Positions 12,724 through 23,023 of a DNA stretch of 33,967 nt are shown in pieces. The position numbers and the translations under genes are program-made. The first letter of the stretch is position 1. Each line of letters opens with the position of its first letter. This DNA comes from Pelargonium nanum (Eukaryota; Streptophyta; Magnoliopsida; Geraniales; Geraniaceae): the NCBI GenBank assembly GCA_036897485.1, contig JAYMTF010000553.1, positions 1 to 33,967 of the forward strand. The letters are read 5' to 3'. The notes under the pieces are model-generated. The model had not been told where the DNA came from and did not search any database. It worked only from the letters and a program-made list of their open reading frames with translations.

Positions 12724-14514
12724 TTAGACAGAATCGAAGGGGTCTTTGTTTGGGACCTTCTCGTCATGGTGATCCCTCAGGCTGCGAAGTTTGAAAGAAA
12801 TTGAGGAGGGAGAAATAACATGAGCTGGCTTGTCGGTTAGTCGGATCATACTGTAGGTCCCTGCCCCAAGTAGCGTCCCAGTCACAGGTCCAATAATGTA
12901 CACCCATAACCCCTTGTAGTATGCACTAGCAATGGCTGGACCTATTGTTCTAGCTGGGTTCATAGATCCTCCTGATACTGGCCTATATTAAATCACTATG
13001 CAATTAGTTCTTAGGATTATTTATTAAAAAGATCTAGAGAATTTATGGCTTACCCTGCTAAGATGGATGTTATGCATACTGCAGAACCCACTGCTATACC
13101 TGCTAGCTCTCCAATCTGCAAAAATGTTAATGTCGTAATAATCATAATTCATAAAGGCTTCAAATAAATTGTAGAACTGAATGCAAAATACTGAATCTAT
13201 GTCTGATATTTACAGCTTTAGTATCGGTTGCCACAGCGGAGGTGACGAACATCATAGTAAAGGTTACAACAATTTCCATAATCAGAGCTTGAGTATCTGT
13301 TCCAGAAGGTGATGTGGTGCCTATGTGTTGTATTGGGTGCAGCAGTATACGCAGTGTAAATGCAGCAGATGTTGCTCCCAATAATTGAGCTGCTGCATAG
13401 AATGGAACCTGCAGGAGAACACATCCGGTGAATATTTGTTGTCTTTGTCCTTTTTGGTAGAGCTTAGTTTTTTAAAAATGCGCATGTTGTTATTATTTTT
13501 CTATATATGATGCAAAATATCTCTGGCAACACAAGCCTATCCTGAAAGTGTAGTATGGATTAATGCCTGTTATGTGGTCCGAGCCTAAACCCTTATATGA
13601 AGTGTACAAATGTACATCATACATGGATGAAATTAAACACTCTGTCTATATCATTGCCTGCCCAATAATATTTATTTGGTTCCATTATGCGCCATAAAAT
13701 CGTTGCCTGAACAGGCAACCAGCCAATCAGGCAGTTGTGGGAATAGTGAGCCATTGTCGAGTAAGCTAGAACTAGACCCCACTGCATTATTTGTCATGTG
13801 CCCACACTGTCTTGTGCATACCAACAGATACATAATAGACATTAAATTGCATCACTCCATTGATGAATCCAAGAAGTGAACCACACAATGCCAAAGAAGA
13901 ACTGATAATTATTATGTATGAACTATGAACATTGAATTTTGTTCAGATCGTTGATTTTAAGTTGAAAAATAGGAAATGAATTGATTAGTGGTTTTTTGTT
14001 TTGTTTTGTTTCAAGTACCTGTTTCATTGGAAAACGTCTGATGGTGGCAAAAGCAAGAGTGACAGCTGGGTTCATGTGTGCACCAGAGATGTGTCCTACT
14101 GCATAGATCATCACGGTCACTATGAGTCCACCAGCAATTGAAGCTCCTAATTTGGAGACTCTGGTTTCATCCTTGGCACTGAGGGAAGCAGAACCACAGG
14201 TCACAAACACCAACAGGTAGGTCGCTATAACCTCTGCAAGCACCTGTTATTGTATATAATTAGAACAACACCCGTAAGCCACATAATTTGTTTCCACAGA
14301 CGATGTTTTCTTAGAAAAAAACTGATGATGTTAATTCTGACAGTGGTCTTACCTTTCTTAGAAAACTAGGCGGGTAATGCTCTTGAAAATATTTCGGAAC
14401 AAGACATGAAGATGATGATCTGGCTGCAGACATTTGTGATTTTGGGTTTTCTAGTACTGATGATGAGACCAACTCGTTTGTGTCAACTGTTGGATCTGTT
14501 GCCATTTTGTTCAT
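12724..14514 (-). CDS. NIP2 / NIP-III aquaporin, predicted silicic acid and metalloid channel
   Basis: Five exons in transcript order: 14353-14514, 14019-14243, 13214-13408, 13054-13115, 12724-12982; phases agree, giving 300 aa. It is a major intrinsic protein with six membrane helices. NPA motif 1 is at residues 112-114 ([15 protein letters not shown]) and NPA motif 2 at 223-225 ([10 protein letters not shown]), with exactly 108 residues between them. Aligning to rice Lsi1 puts the aromatic/arginine filter at G92, S211, G220, R226, the wide G-S-G-R filter of NIP-III channels. Such channels pass silicic acid, boric acid, arsenite and related solutes across the plasma membrane. The N-terminus is serine-rich and the C-terminus basic ([14 protein letters not shown]), as in Lsi1. 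A second ATG three codons downstream (14503-14505) could also be the start. Arabidopsis lacks this subgroup. Silicon transport is inferred, not shown. Confidence 0.93.
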
Positions 14515-14683
14515 GGAAAGAAAAGGCTGCAGATACAATATGATCAAACTCCAAACGTTTCAGAGCTTTCTTAGTTTCTCACAACTTGATAGCAGGCAAA
14601 AGAGACAGGCAGAGACAATTATTATATAGAAAAATAAAATGGTATCCAACAGTAGCAATAATATTAGCAGTGGGTGTCTCGCG

Positions 14684-14774
14684 CGAGCATACAAATGGCT
14701 GAGACTTATCAGTTAGTAGCTGTACAGTTAATGCCATCGAGCATACAAATGGCTGAGACTTATCAGTTAGTAGC
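14684..14774. repeat. Exact 37-bp direct repeat in the NIP upstream region
   Basis: Positions 14684-14720 and 14738-14774 are identical over 37 bases, separated by 17 bases. The unit starts CGAGCATACAAATGG and ends CTTATCAGTTAGTAGC. On the NIP strand each copy contains CTGATAAG, a GATA/I-box-like core. The copies sit 170-260 bases upstream of the NIP start codon, so they lie in its promoter or leader. Exact identity points to a recent duplication. Confidence 0.9.
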
Positions 14775-15431
14775 ATCGTCTTAACTAAGATGAAAAGGAA
14801 GTGTAGCTAATCAAGTATTGTGGACACATTTGTGGATGTTGCAGGGCCAAAATATGGCCAGCCACATTTCGTAACATGGTGATAGTTCATGTTACAAAAA
14901 GGAGCAGCCATGTTTTGTCCAGCAACAGAACCATAAGCATTAGTGTAGCAGACAGCAATAGCCATTTATGTTTAAGCTGAAGTTCAGTAGAACTTTCAAG
15001 TTTTTTATATAGCAGTGTCTATGGCGTTTGTTACATTGTTATATATTGGTCATCAAAATCTTGTGCTTGCATTTTCATTGTATCAGCCAAGATTGTGGTG
15101 CCTCAACCCAAAAATTCAGAAAGAGCACCAAGAAAACTTGTCTACTTTACTTATTATTTTTTATTTATTTGGATTATATATAGTGTGAACTGAAGTAGTG
15201 AACTGTAAAATAAATATTATCCTTCTTTTGTCCCTGCCATCAAGGTTTAAGGTCTTAGGTTTATCCAATTTCTCTGTTAACAATGTCTTGTTTATTTAAT
15301 TAGTTATTTTTATTGGCAATATCGTGAATATGCTTAGCAGTTGTAGCACAAATTGGGCCGGCTTTGCCTTCCATTTCTTTTTAAAAAGTGGCATATAAGC
15401 TATTTTATGAGCTCTAATAATTGCATGCCTT

Positions 15432-15700
15432 GCACATGAACCAATAATTGATTGTATTTAAAATAATTATAGGGGCACATCCCTAACACAACGGGATACA
15501 ATGGGGCTTTGCACATGAACTAATAACTGATTGTAGCACATCCTTAACACAATAATTATAGGGGCATATCCCTAACATAACGGGATACAATAGGGCTTTG
15601 CATATAAACAAATAATTGATTGTAGCACATCTCTAACACAACGGTCTTTGCACATGAACTAATAATTAAATGTATTTAAAAATAATTATAGGGACACGTC
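15432..15700. repeat. Degenerate minisatellite, about four units
   Basis: Four imperfect units start at about 15432, 15511, 15600 and 15650, each with a GCACATGAACTAATAATTGA-like head. The first two also share TAATTATAGGGGCACATCCC and an AACGGGATACAATGGGGCTTT tail. Units are roughly 79, 89, 50 and 51 bases, so length differs by internal deletion. No coding potential is seen. Confidence 0.75.
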
Positions 15701-15923
15701 TTTCATACCGATGGCAAAAAAGCTCGAATCCGAGACCTCAAAGAATATTCAAATCAATTAAACCACTTGATTCAACATGCCTTGATTTTTAAGTGACTAG
15801 TTCATATATGATATATGCAATTTTCTCTTAATATATTATTTTCTATTTTTATTAATATTTAATTCCTTCTCTAAGTATTTATGTTTCAATAAAGAAATTA
15901 TATAAATTTATAAATATTAAGAG

Positions 15924-16406
15924 TTTTTTTTTGAGAGGAAATATCGCCTTATTAATTAAGAACGAACAACAACGGTTAACAAATCATTTAACGGAATCGG
16001 GCTTAACTCCCCGTTCCAAGTAACAACTCTCTAAATACTACTCGAAGATCTAGTTAATCTGCCAAATTTAAATTTCTAGAAACGAAAGCAAATTTAACCG
16101 AACCAAACTGACTTGATACTAACAAAATGTCGTGATAAATCAAACCCAAGGCACTAGAATAATCATCTCCTCCGGTCTGCAAAGCCCGCACCACTGATTG
16201 TGCATCCGATTCGACGATAACCACGTCCCAACCTTGGTCCGCTATCCATGATAGAGCTTCACGAGTTCACGTCGACCAATTCCGGGTCCAAAACGCCCTG
16301 CCCGGCCTCCACCACACAGCTTACCATGGCTGTCCCGGACGGCCCAGACTCCTCCCAACCGGTTCGTGGACTCGAACACTGCTCCGTCTGTGTTCAGCTT
16401 TACAGA
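15924..16406 (-). mobile_element. 5'-truncated LINE remnant (3' end with RNase H-like domain)
   Basis: Read on the minus strand, this begins with a plant LINE-type RNase H/RVT_3 domain (VKLNTDGAVFES, then GGVWAVRDSHGKLCGGG), changes frame once in the middle, and continues as ADQGWDVVIVESDAQSVVRA and FVSRNLNLAD before running into stops. The 3' end is the usual plant LINE tail, ATAAGGCGATATTTCC-like sequence followed by an A run (T run at 15924-15932 on the plus strand). No reverse transcriptase or endonuclease part remains, so it is a dead-on-arrival 5'-truncated copy. Target-site duplications were not clear. It is much more GC-rich than its flanks. Confidence 0.8.
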
Positions 16407-16816
16407 GAGTTTATTAATTTAAAAAAAATATTTAATGTTTTTAATAGTACAACTCTAAGTAGACGATCATTATCAGTATTTGACCGCGATTGACTAAAAG
16501 AATGATCATTATTAGTATACAAATGGGTCGAAATCAAGAACCTTCTATTTATGGCAACATCCTTTGAAAGTTTTTTGTTTTTAAGTTAGCAAAAAATGTT
16601 TAACAGAAAATAGAGGTACACTGTAGTGGGCAGCTCCCTTGTTACTCTGTAACTTCTGGCACCTCACTCACTCACTATAATTCCAACTTTAGCTATGACT
16701 CCCTGAAAATCAGGAGTTGTTACATTTGGATCTCAACAGATGGATCTCAATTTGCCCATTAGATTGATTACAGACTCTACACTGCATCCGTATCCATCTC
16801 ATTCTGATCATCAGCC

Positions 16817-16973
16817 ATGGACGACGACACTGAGAAAATAGAAGAAGAGTACTCCAATTCGAAGCCGCTCCTGCTGGAGGCCGTCGAGGCGCTCAAAGGC
16901 AACGATCATCGTTTCACTGCACCCTCCGCTCCTTTCTTCAATACCTTCTTGAATGGTCTCAATGCCTTGTCAG
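16817..16973 (+). CDS. Orphan or alternative first exon of an AVT1-type transporter
   Basis: A start codon in good context (GCCATGG) opens 52 codons plus one base, beginning MDDDTEKIEEEYSNSKPLLL and ending FFNTFLNGLNALSG at a GT donor. This is the same architecture, phase and terminal motif (NALSG, then GT) as the first exons of the three genes downstream. No second exon of its own follows; the next acceptor with fitting phase and homology is at 18219, exon 2 of gene A. Two readings are open. It may be an alternative first exon of gene A, giving a 426-aa isoform with a different cytosolic tail. Or it may be the stump of a lost tandem copy. It keeps the N-terminal PLL motif common to the cluster, which suggests selection or recent loss. 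Confidence 0.6.
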
Positions 16974-17747
16974 GTTCATCATCAATCATCCCATACATTT
17001 TCTACTTGATATTCATATTTATTTTTGGGGCATTTCATTACACAATGCGTGTTTGAGTTTAGGGTTTCATTTTACACACCTACTCTATGCTGCACCCTGA
17101 AATGACAAAAGAAAATGATGCTTATGCATTTTGTTTGTACATGTTAATTATCATTATTTTAGTTTAATAGTAGCCTTAATGTCTCCTATGTTAGTGGTAG
17201 TTTGTTGATTGGAGTCTAGACACATAAATTTTATGGTCCCCTCTGCCCAGCTTTCTTCAAGTGGTCCTAAAATGGAAGTTTTAATATCCTCAATTGGAAG
17301 TTCCTATAAAAAATTATTGACATAAAACATTGAGCTCTCGTTTTGATTGCAATGAAAATGGGCGGTGAAACGAACGCACAGCTTATCTGGCATCCCCATC
17401 TGATAGGAGTACTGATAAGTGTGGAAGTAACACGTTTCTTATATAATTAACAAGTGTTGGAGGGATTTGAATACTGAAATTCATAGTGCATGGCTTCGAT
17501 GGATAAGGACTGAATTAGACGAGTCATGCTTTTGCAGCTACTTTTCCTTTTTGAGATGATGGGTTAGGAAAAAGGAGGGTCACGGATAATGGAACTAAAT
17601 GTATGTGGCATTAAAGTGCAGGAATAGGCCGTCTTTTTTATATCTCTGGTTTCTTGACTCTTCCCATAGCAGCTCTTAAAAATTCCATTTTTGGTACCAG
17701 AGTTCTTTGAACCTGTAGCACATCTGCCGTGTTTGTGAGTGAGTGCC
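16974..17747. other. Stretch between the two AVT first exons
   Basis: This holds no recognisable AVT exon 2 or 3 and no other gene. If the upstream first exon is used, it is part of a 1,245-base intron reaching 18218. If not, it is the promoter of gene A. No clear transposon ends were found. Confidence 0.5.
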
Positions 17748-19441
17748 ATGGAGGCTAAACCATGGGATGAGTCCCTACTAGTCTCGCCTCTCTTGGTAAA
17801 CAAGAAACAAGAGAAGACAGAGGACGTAGAATTGGATATAGACCAATCCAGTAAAGGCACATCTTCTGTTTTCAACACCTGTTTCAATGGGATAAATGCT
17901 TTGTCAGGTTCCCGCTTCTCCCGCAATTATTTATTATTGTCCTTTTTCTACCTATAATTTAATGTTCGTATTCTGTTATGACTTTAAATTAATGTCATTA
18001 TTAATAGCTTGAGATTTGATGGGTGAACTATATTTGTTGAATCAACTGTCATTAGTAGTTATGAGCTTGATTAGCTTTGTGTAATATAGTTTGAGATTTG
18101 GCAATACTTGAACTTCTTTATGGCTGGCTTTTAGTGATTCATGAGGTTTCAAAAACAATCATGTAGCTAAAAGGGTACATTAATGCTGATCTAAAGGCTA
18201 AAAACTTTTTGTTTGCAGGAGTTGGTATACTGTCTACCCCATATGCTCTAGCATCCGGAGGATGGTGGAGCTTGGTACTTCTCTTGCTCATAGCTATTTC
18301 ATCCTTTTACTCGGGCTTGTTGATTCAGAAATGTATGGATGCAGACCCTGCTATTAGAACTTACCCTGACATAGGCAGCCGCGCATTTGGCAAAGCTGGA
18401 AGAGTAGTGGTGTCGTTGTTTATGTACACAGAACTATATCTAGTTGCCACAGGTTTCTTGATTCTTGAAGGAGATAACTTAAACAATATCATACCCAACG
18501 TTGAGATCGATATAGGAGGGTTAAAAATTGGTGGCAAACAAGGGTTTGTAATCATTGTTGCACTCATTATCTTGCCTTCCGTTTGGTTGGATAATCTGAG
18601 CATTCTCGCTTATGTTTCTGCCAGTGGGGTTTTGGCTTCTGCCATCATTCTTTGCTCAATTTTCTCTGTTGGTGCATTTGGTGGAATCGGGTTTCACCAT
18701 CGCGGGAAACCAGTCAATTGGAGTGGAATACCTACCGCTGTTAGCTTATACGGCTTCTGTTACTGCGCCCATCCCGTCTTCCCCACCCTCTACACTTCTA
18801 TGAAAAACAAGCACCAATTCCCTTACGTAAGCAATGAATAGGAAGGTTTATAAGTTATCTAGTTCTACTTTACTCAATATCGTACTTTTGTGTGTATAAA
18901 TTACAGGGCATTTTGTTCACTGCAGGTCATGATTCTGTGCTTTACGTGCTGCACCATGAGTTATGCGTCCATGGCGATTTTGGGGTACTTGATGTTTGGA
19001 TCAAATGTGGATTCGCAGATAACTCTGAACCTCCCAACTCAGAAACTTAGCTCGAAGGTGGCAATATACACGACCCTGGTGAATCCCATAGCAAAATATG
19101 CACTGATGGTTACGCCGATTGTGAATGCTACAAAAAGTTGGTTTCCTAACTTGTGCAACAAAAGGTTGTTCAGCATGATGATGAGCACCATGTTGGTGAT
19201 CAGCACGGTGGTTGTGGCCCTGGCCATCCCCTTATTCGGGTACCTCATGTCACTCGTCGGAGCATTTCTCAGTATAACAGCTTCGATCATACTGCCCTGC
19301 TTGTGCTACTTGAAGATCTCCGGCACTTACCGGAAGGTTGGGTGTGAATTGTTTCTTGTGAGTGCTATAATATTGATGGGCATTGTAGTTGTAGTTTTTG
19401 GCACTTGGACATCTCTTGTACAAATTATAGGGCATTTGTGA
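17748..19441 (+). CDS. AVT1-type vacuolar amino-acid transporter, gene A
   Basis: Three exons, 17748-17907, 18219-18826 and 18926-19441, all GT-AG, encode 427 aa. The protein is a complete amino acid/auxin permease family (Aa_trans) transporter. A short hydrophilic tail with a PLL motif is followed by GVGILSTPYALASGGWWSL, the conserved first helix and loop, and about 11 membrane segments. Other hallmarks are CMDADPAIRTYPDIG, MYTELYLVATGFLILEGDN, FCYCAHPVFPTLYTSM and the C-terminal LFGYLMSLVGAFLSI. The short N-terminus and length place it with the AVT1E-J type. Relatives export or import neutral amino acids across the tonoplast; the substrate here is unknown. The ATG in GCCATGG at 17748 is chosen; nothing upstream in frame has an ATG. 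It is more diverged from B and C than they are from each other. Confidence 0.92.
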
Positions 19442-20189
19442 TTGTAATGTTCAACTTCTCATTGTTGGTGAGAGTAGTTTCAATGTGATTGCTGGTATTG
19501 AAGAGATCTACATTCTTTGCTGGTATTTTGATTATGCTTCCCTTCCTTAATTTCTCCTATCTCACTTTCCATTTTCTTACATTTTTTTAATACCATGAAG
19601 CTGCATTCATTCCACAGACACATTCACAACAATAGTTTGTACAAAACATATTAAAGAGTAGAAAATGAACCCATAACTTGTCTCTGTCATGCCTATCAAA
19701 AAGTGCTAGCCTTGGGGCAGTGGGGATAACTTTCCTACTAACTAATGTGGATAATATTAATTTTTGTTTCATTTAATTCAAATTATATTCAAATAAATAT
19801 TAATTTAATATTGTATGTGATTAATATAAATATTTTTTAAATTAAAAATATATTTTTAAATTTTTTTATGTTGAATAGTGCGCAATTTAAAAATACAAGA
19901 TGAATTACAGGGAATGTGGAATTCCCGTCTCTGAATGGGGCGGAAAAATATCCCGAGTGAGACACGGGACAGGGACAAAATCACAAAGCCCGCCCCAAAC
20001 TCGTATGTGTGTTGTTGTAGCTTCACGTCATGGTCACACTCTATTTGTGATCGATGCTTATGTTAGCACATATCGTGTTAATGTGTGTGAATATGGCTTC
20101 AGGATATCAGGCCAGGTTTCTTAAAATAACTAAAATTCAAACAAACAGCTTATGATTAACAATCGATTTTGCATATCTTCGGCTCGGAG
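19442..20189. other. Spacer between AVT genes A and B
   Basis: Very AT-rich after the gene A 3' region. A GC-rich patch at about 19908-20010 with inverted GGGCGG/CCCGCC-like motifs looks like a fragment of an unclassified plant repeat. A vaguely similar patch lies at about 23240-23330. No gene is seen. Confidence 0.45.
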
Positions 20190-20463
20190 ACTAAAAAGGA
20201 CACAATTAATTTGTTATACACGCGACTTTACCTCTAGCTGTATATATTCTAATTAATTAATATATGTAGATCATGCACGTGTTCAGCTTTGAGGCTAATT
20301 AATGTAATTAGGCTTCTCTTAATTAGTATAAAAGTAATTCGATCTAAGTTGTGGTGTTTAAGAAACTCAATTAAGAAACTCTTGTTGAACAGTTAGTACA
20401 TGATGGAGATGGAGACAAAGTGATACATGCGGATTTAATTAGATCTCACAATTGAAGAATATA
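20190..20463 (+). repeat. AVT flanking repeat, upstream copy of gene B (P1)
   Basis: One of four related segments in the AVT cluster. It shares with the copy at 24183 the head ACTAAAAAGGACA, the core GGCTTCTCTTAATTAGT, AAGAAACTCTTGTT, GATGGAGATGG and the end AATTGAAGAATAT. As it precedes gene B in the same way that the 24183 copy precedes gene C, it was copied along with the gene. It probably carries promoter sequence, though gene B's start codon lies about 660 bases further on because of later inserted DNA. Confidence 0.8.
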
Positions 20464-20562
20464 AATATCATCATTAATTAAAATATAAAACCTTTGTTTT
20501 TTTGTTTGTTTGTGAAAACTCACTAATATTACCGGCCTACTGCAATATATTTTTGCTCCACA

Positions 20563-20755
20563 CGCTACAAAAAAAGCTTGTGGATCCGTGATAGAAATTT
20601 CTGTCACAGATCTATTGATTTTAATAATAGAATGTAATTTGTAACGGAGCTGTGACAAAATATTTTTCTGTCACTATTTAAGTTGTCACAAATGATTGTG
20701 AAAGAAATTTTCGTCACCGATTTCAGTCACATTTTGCAACCTTTTTTTTGTAGTG
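20563..20755. mobile_element. CACTA-type MITE in the gene B upstream region
   Basis: A 193-base non-autonomous element. The left end is CGCTACAAAAAAAG and the right end CTTTTTTTTGTAGTG, whose complement is CACTACAAAAAAAAG, so the termini are inverted repeats with the CACTA signature (one change at the left). It is flanked by ACA on both sides, the 3-bp target duplication expected for CACTA elements. Inside are several TTTCTGTCAC palindrome-like motifs. It shares TTTCTGTCACAGATC with the shorter element in gene B's intron 1, so both belong to one family. No transposase is present. Confidence 0.8.
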
Positions 20756-21123
20756 ACAATATTGAATTAAAGAATTTTGGTTGGAATCATGAGTATATCC
20801 GTGCATATCTCATATATATACAGTCATACATATGTGCAACCATTGATGAATTCAGCTGCTAAAAAAGTAATACAACTGTTAGGTGGCGACAACGATAGAA
20901 GAAATGGTCCTAAGACTACACAAACCTAATAAATATAATTTGTTTTTGTATTCTTCAAGTTGATACATTGGTACACGCCAAGAGGTAGAATAGATATATA
21001 AATGTTCAAACGTTTAGTTAAATTCCTGCAGTTTCTTGAAGAAAACCTCACCCTAAACCCATTCATATATATTTGCAAGTCTCTCGAACAGCTATATCGA
21101 TCCATTTTTTGGATTGCTACGCA

Positions 21124-22693
21124 ATGGCGCCAGATCATTTGTCTTCCCGCAACGTGCCTCTCTTGGTTGATCATGTGAAATACAAGACACAAGACGTTGA
21201 GGCACACACCACTGATAGTACTCAAGGCACCACCTCTTTCTTCAACACTTGCTTCAATGGCCTCAATGCTTTGTCAGGTCAGTACTAGGTATTTATTTCT
21301 CATCTCTTCCTCCACATATAGTTTCAACATATATATAATCACTACAAAAAAAGTTGCAAACTGTGATAAAAATCTGTTAGAGAAAATTTCTGTCACAGAT
21401 CGCGAGTTTTTCTTGTAGTGATTGATCGGTAAACATGCATTTGGTTATTTTTTGTTTGCATATATGCAGGAGTTGGTTTACTGTCAACCCCTTATGCACT
21501 TGCATCTGGAGGATGGTGGAGCTTCATTCTTCTCTTTCTTGTAGCTCTCGTTGCCTTCTATTCGGGCTTGTTGATTCAACGATGCATGTCTGCAGATCCC
21601 GACATAAAAACTTATCCCGACATAGGCCAACGCGCATTTGGGAGCTTTGGAAGGACTGTGGTTTCAGTGTTTATGTATACAGAGCTTTATTTGGTTGCTA
21701 CTGGTTTCTTGATCCTAGAAGGGGACAACTTACACAATCTCTTACCCGATTTCAAGCTCGAAATCGCAGGATTCAGTATCGATGGAAAGCGAAGCTTTAT
21801 CATCATTGTTGGCCTTGTGATCTTGCCCACTGTTTGGTTGGATGACCTCAGCATTCTTGCTTACATTTCTGCCTCTGGTGTTTTAGCTTCTGCTACCATT
21901 GTTGCCTCAATTTGGTACGCTGGAGCTTTGGATGGTGTTGGATTTGAGCAGAAGGGAACACCAACACCAACCAACTGGAATGGAATACCTACTGCTGTCA
22001 GCTTATACGCCTTCTGCTATTGCGCCCATCCCGTCTTTCCTACGTTGTACACTTCTATGAGAAACAAACGCCAGTTCCCGAATGTAAGTGTTACATCCAT
22101 TTAATTAAACTAAAGCACGCGCGTGTATATATATATATATATGCATTTCTGATTTCTCTTGTTTGTTTCAGGTACTTCTTGTGTGCTTTGTATGCTCTAC
22201 CGTGTTGTATGCGACAATGGCGGTTTTAGGGTACTTAATGTTTGGATCAGACGTCGAGTCACAAATTACTTTGAACCTTCCAACTGAAAAACTTAGCTCG
22301 CAGGTTGCAATATATACGACTTTGGTGAATCCTATATCAAAATTTGCGCTGATGGTTACGCCAATAGTGAATGCTGCGAAAACTCGGTTTCCATGTTCGT
22401 ACAACAAAAGGAGGTTGAGCATTTTAATAGGTAGCAGCTTGGTGGTGAGCACAGTGATTGTTGCTCTGGCTTTACCTTTCTTTGGGTATCTGATGTCACT
22501 GGTTGGGGCATTTTTAAGTGTCACAGCTTCACTCATTTTGCCATGTCTGTGCTACTTGAAAATATCAGGCAAATCCAAGAAGGTTGGGATCACTGAATTG
22601 GTGCTTATTGGGTTTATAATATCAGCAGGTTTTGCAGTTGCAATCTTTGGTACTTGGGTATCTCTTCAACAAATTATAGGTCATCTGATCTAA
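21124..22693 (+). CDS. AVT1-type vacuolar amino-acid transporter, gene B
   Basis: Three exons, 21124-21277, 21470-22083 and 22172-22693, all GT-AG with phases matching gene A, encode 429 aa. The protein is a full-length Aa_trans family transporter with a short N-terminal tail (MAPDHLSSRNVPLLVDHVK), the GVGLLSTPYALASGGWWSF start of the membrane domain, CMSADPDIKTYPDIG, MYTELYLVATGFLILEGD and FCYCAHPVFPTLYTSM. About 11 membrane segments are expected and the likely place of action is the tonoplast. It is nearly identical to broken gene C downstream, so they are recent tandem duplicates. Intron 1 contains an 81-base CACTA MITE that gene C lacks, and intron 2 a TA dinucleotide run. The start is the first ATG in frame and aligns with the starts of A and C. 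Substrate not determinable. Confidence 0.93.
21340..21420. mobile_element. CACTA-type MITE inside intron 1 of AVT gene B
   Basis: An 81-base element running from CACTACAAAAAAAG to TTTTTCTTGTAGTG, i.e. CACTA-signature inverted termini. It shares the core TTTCTGTCACAGATC with the 193-base element 580 bases upstream. Flanking trinucleotides are AAT and ATT, so the 3-bp duplication is not perfect. Intron 1 of near-identical gene C goes straight from TTTCAACATAA to ATTGATTGGT with no element, an empty site. The insertion is therefore younger than the B/C duplication, or was removed from C. Confidence 0.8.
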
Positions 22694-23023
22694 TTCTGTG
22701 TGTAGTTGTGTTAATTTGTTAGGTATAGACAGTGAGTTGATATATATACATATATATATGTATGTGTATATATCAAAATGTACTGTTAGGTTCTTGTGTA
22801 ACAGTAGATGCTCTGAGTTTTGTTTTTAACATGTACTGTTAGGCTCTTGCCTTTCTTTTATTTTTTGGTGTATGTAGTCTATATTTTCCCTCCTCCGGTG
22901 TTCTTAATACAATAGTACCTATTGCTAATAAAAAATATACTAATCTTAGTTGTTTAGTACTTTAGTTGTTATATACACACGTTAGAGAGAGAGAGGTAAG
23001 GCAATCAATACAAACGTTGGAGT
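22694..23023. other. Gene B 3' region
   Basis: After the stop codon the sequence matches the gene C 3' region (GTGTAGTTGTGTTAATTTG) for about 50 bases. It then contains a TA/TG-rich microsatellite (about 22739-22771) and roughly 250 bases absent from the corresponding place after gene C. Confidence 0.5.

Larger units (their letters stand above)
14515..16816. other. Repeat-rich spacer between divergent NIP and AVT genes
   Basis: This is the NIP promoter side and the upstream side of the AVT cluster. It contains the 37-bp direct repeat pair, a degenerate minisatellite and a LINE remnant, listed separately. The stretch 14800-15430 shows nothing I can name. At 15693-15781 a tail containing GCTCGAATCC resembles a tRNA B-box, but no matching A-box or element ends were found. 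Confidence 0.55.

Noticed and set aside
13676-13879. A 67-codon plus-strand frame in NIP2 intron 2
   Set aside because: It lies inside an intron of the opposite-strand gene, matches no domain and has no conserved start context; probably chance or a decayed insertion.
15693-15781. tRNA-like B-box (GCTCGAATCC), possible SINE
   Set aside because: No A-box, poly-A or T tail, or target duplication could be found around it, and one B-box-like decamer is weak evidence.
19908-20010. GC-rich patches at 19908-20010 and 23240-23330 as two ends of one mobile element around gene B
   Set aside because: Both resemble a dispersed plant repeat in composition, but the alignment is poor and no terminal repeats or target duplications were found, so no element is called.
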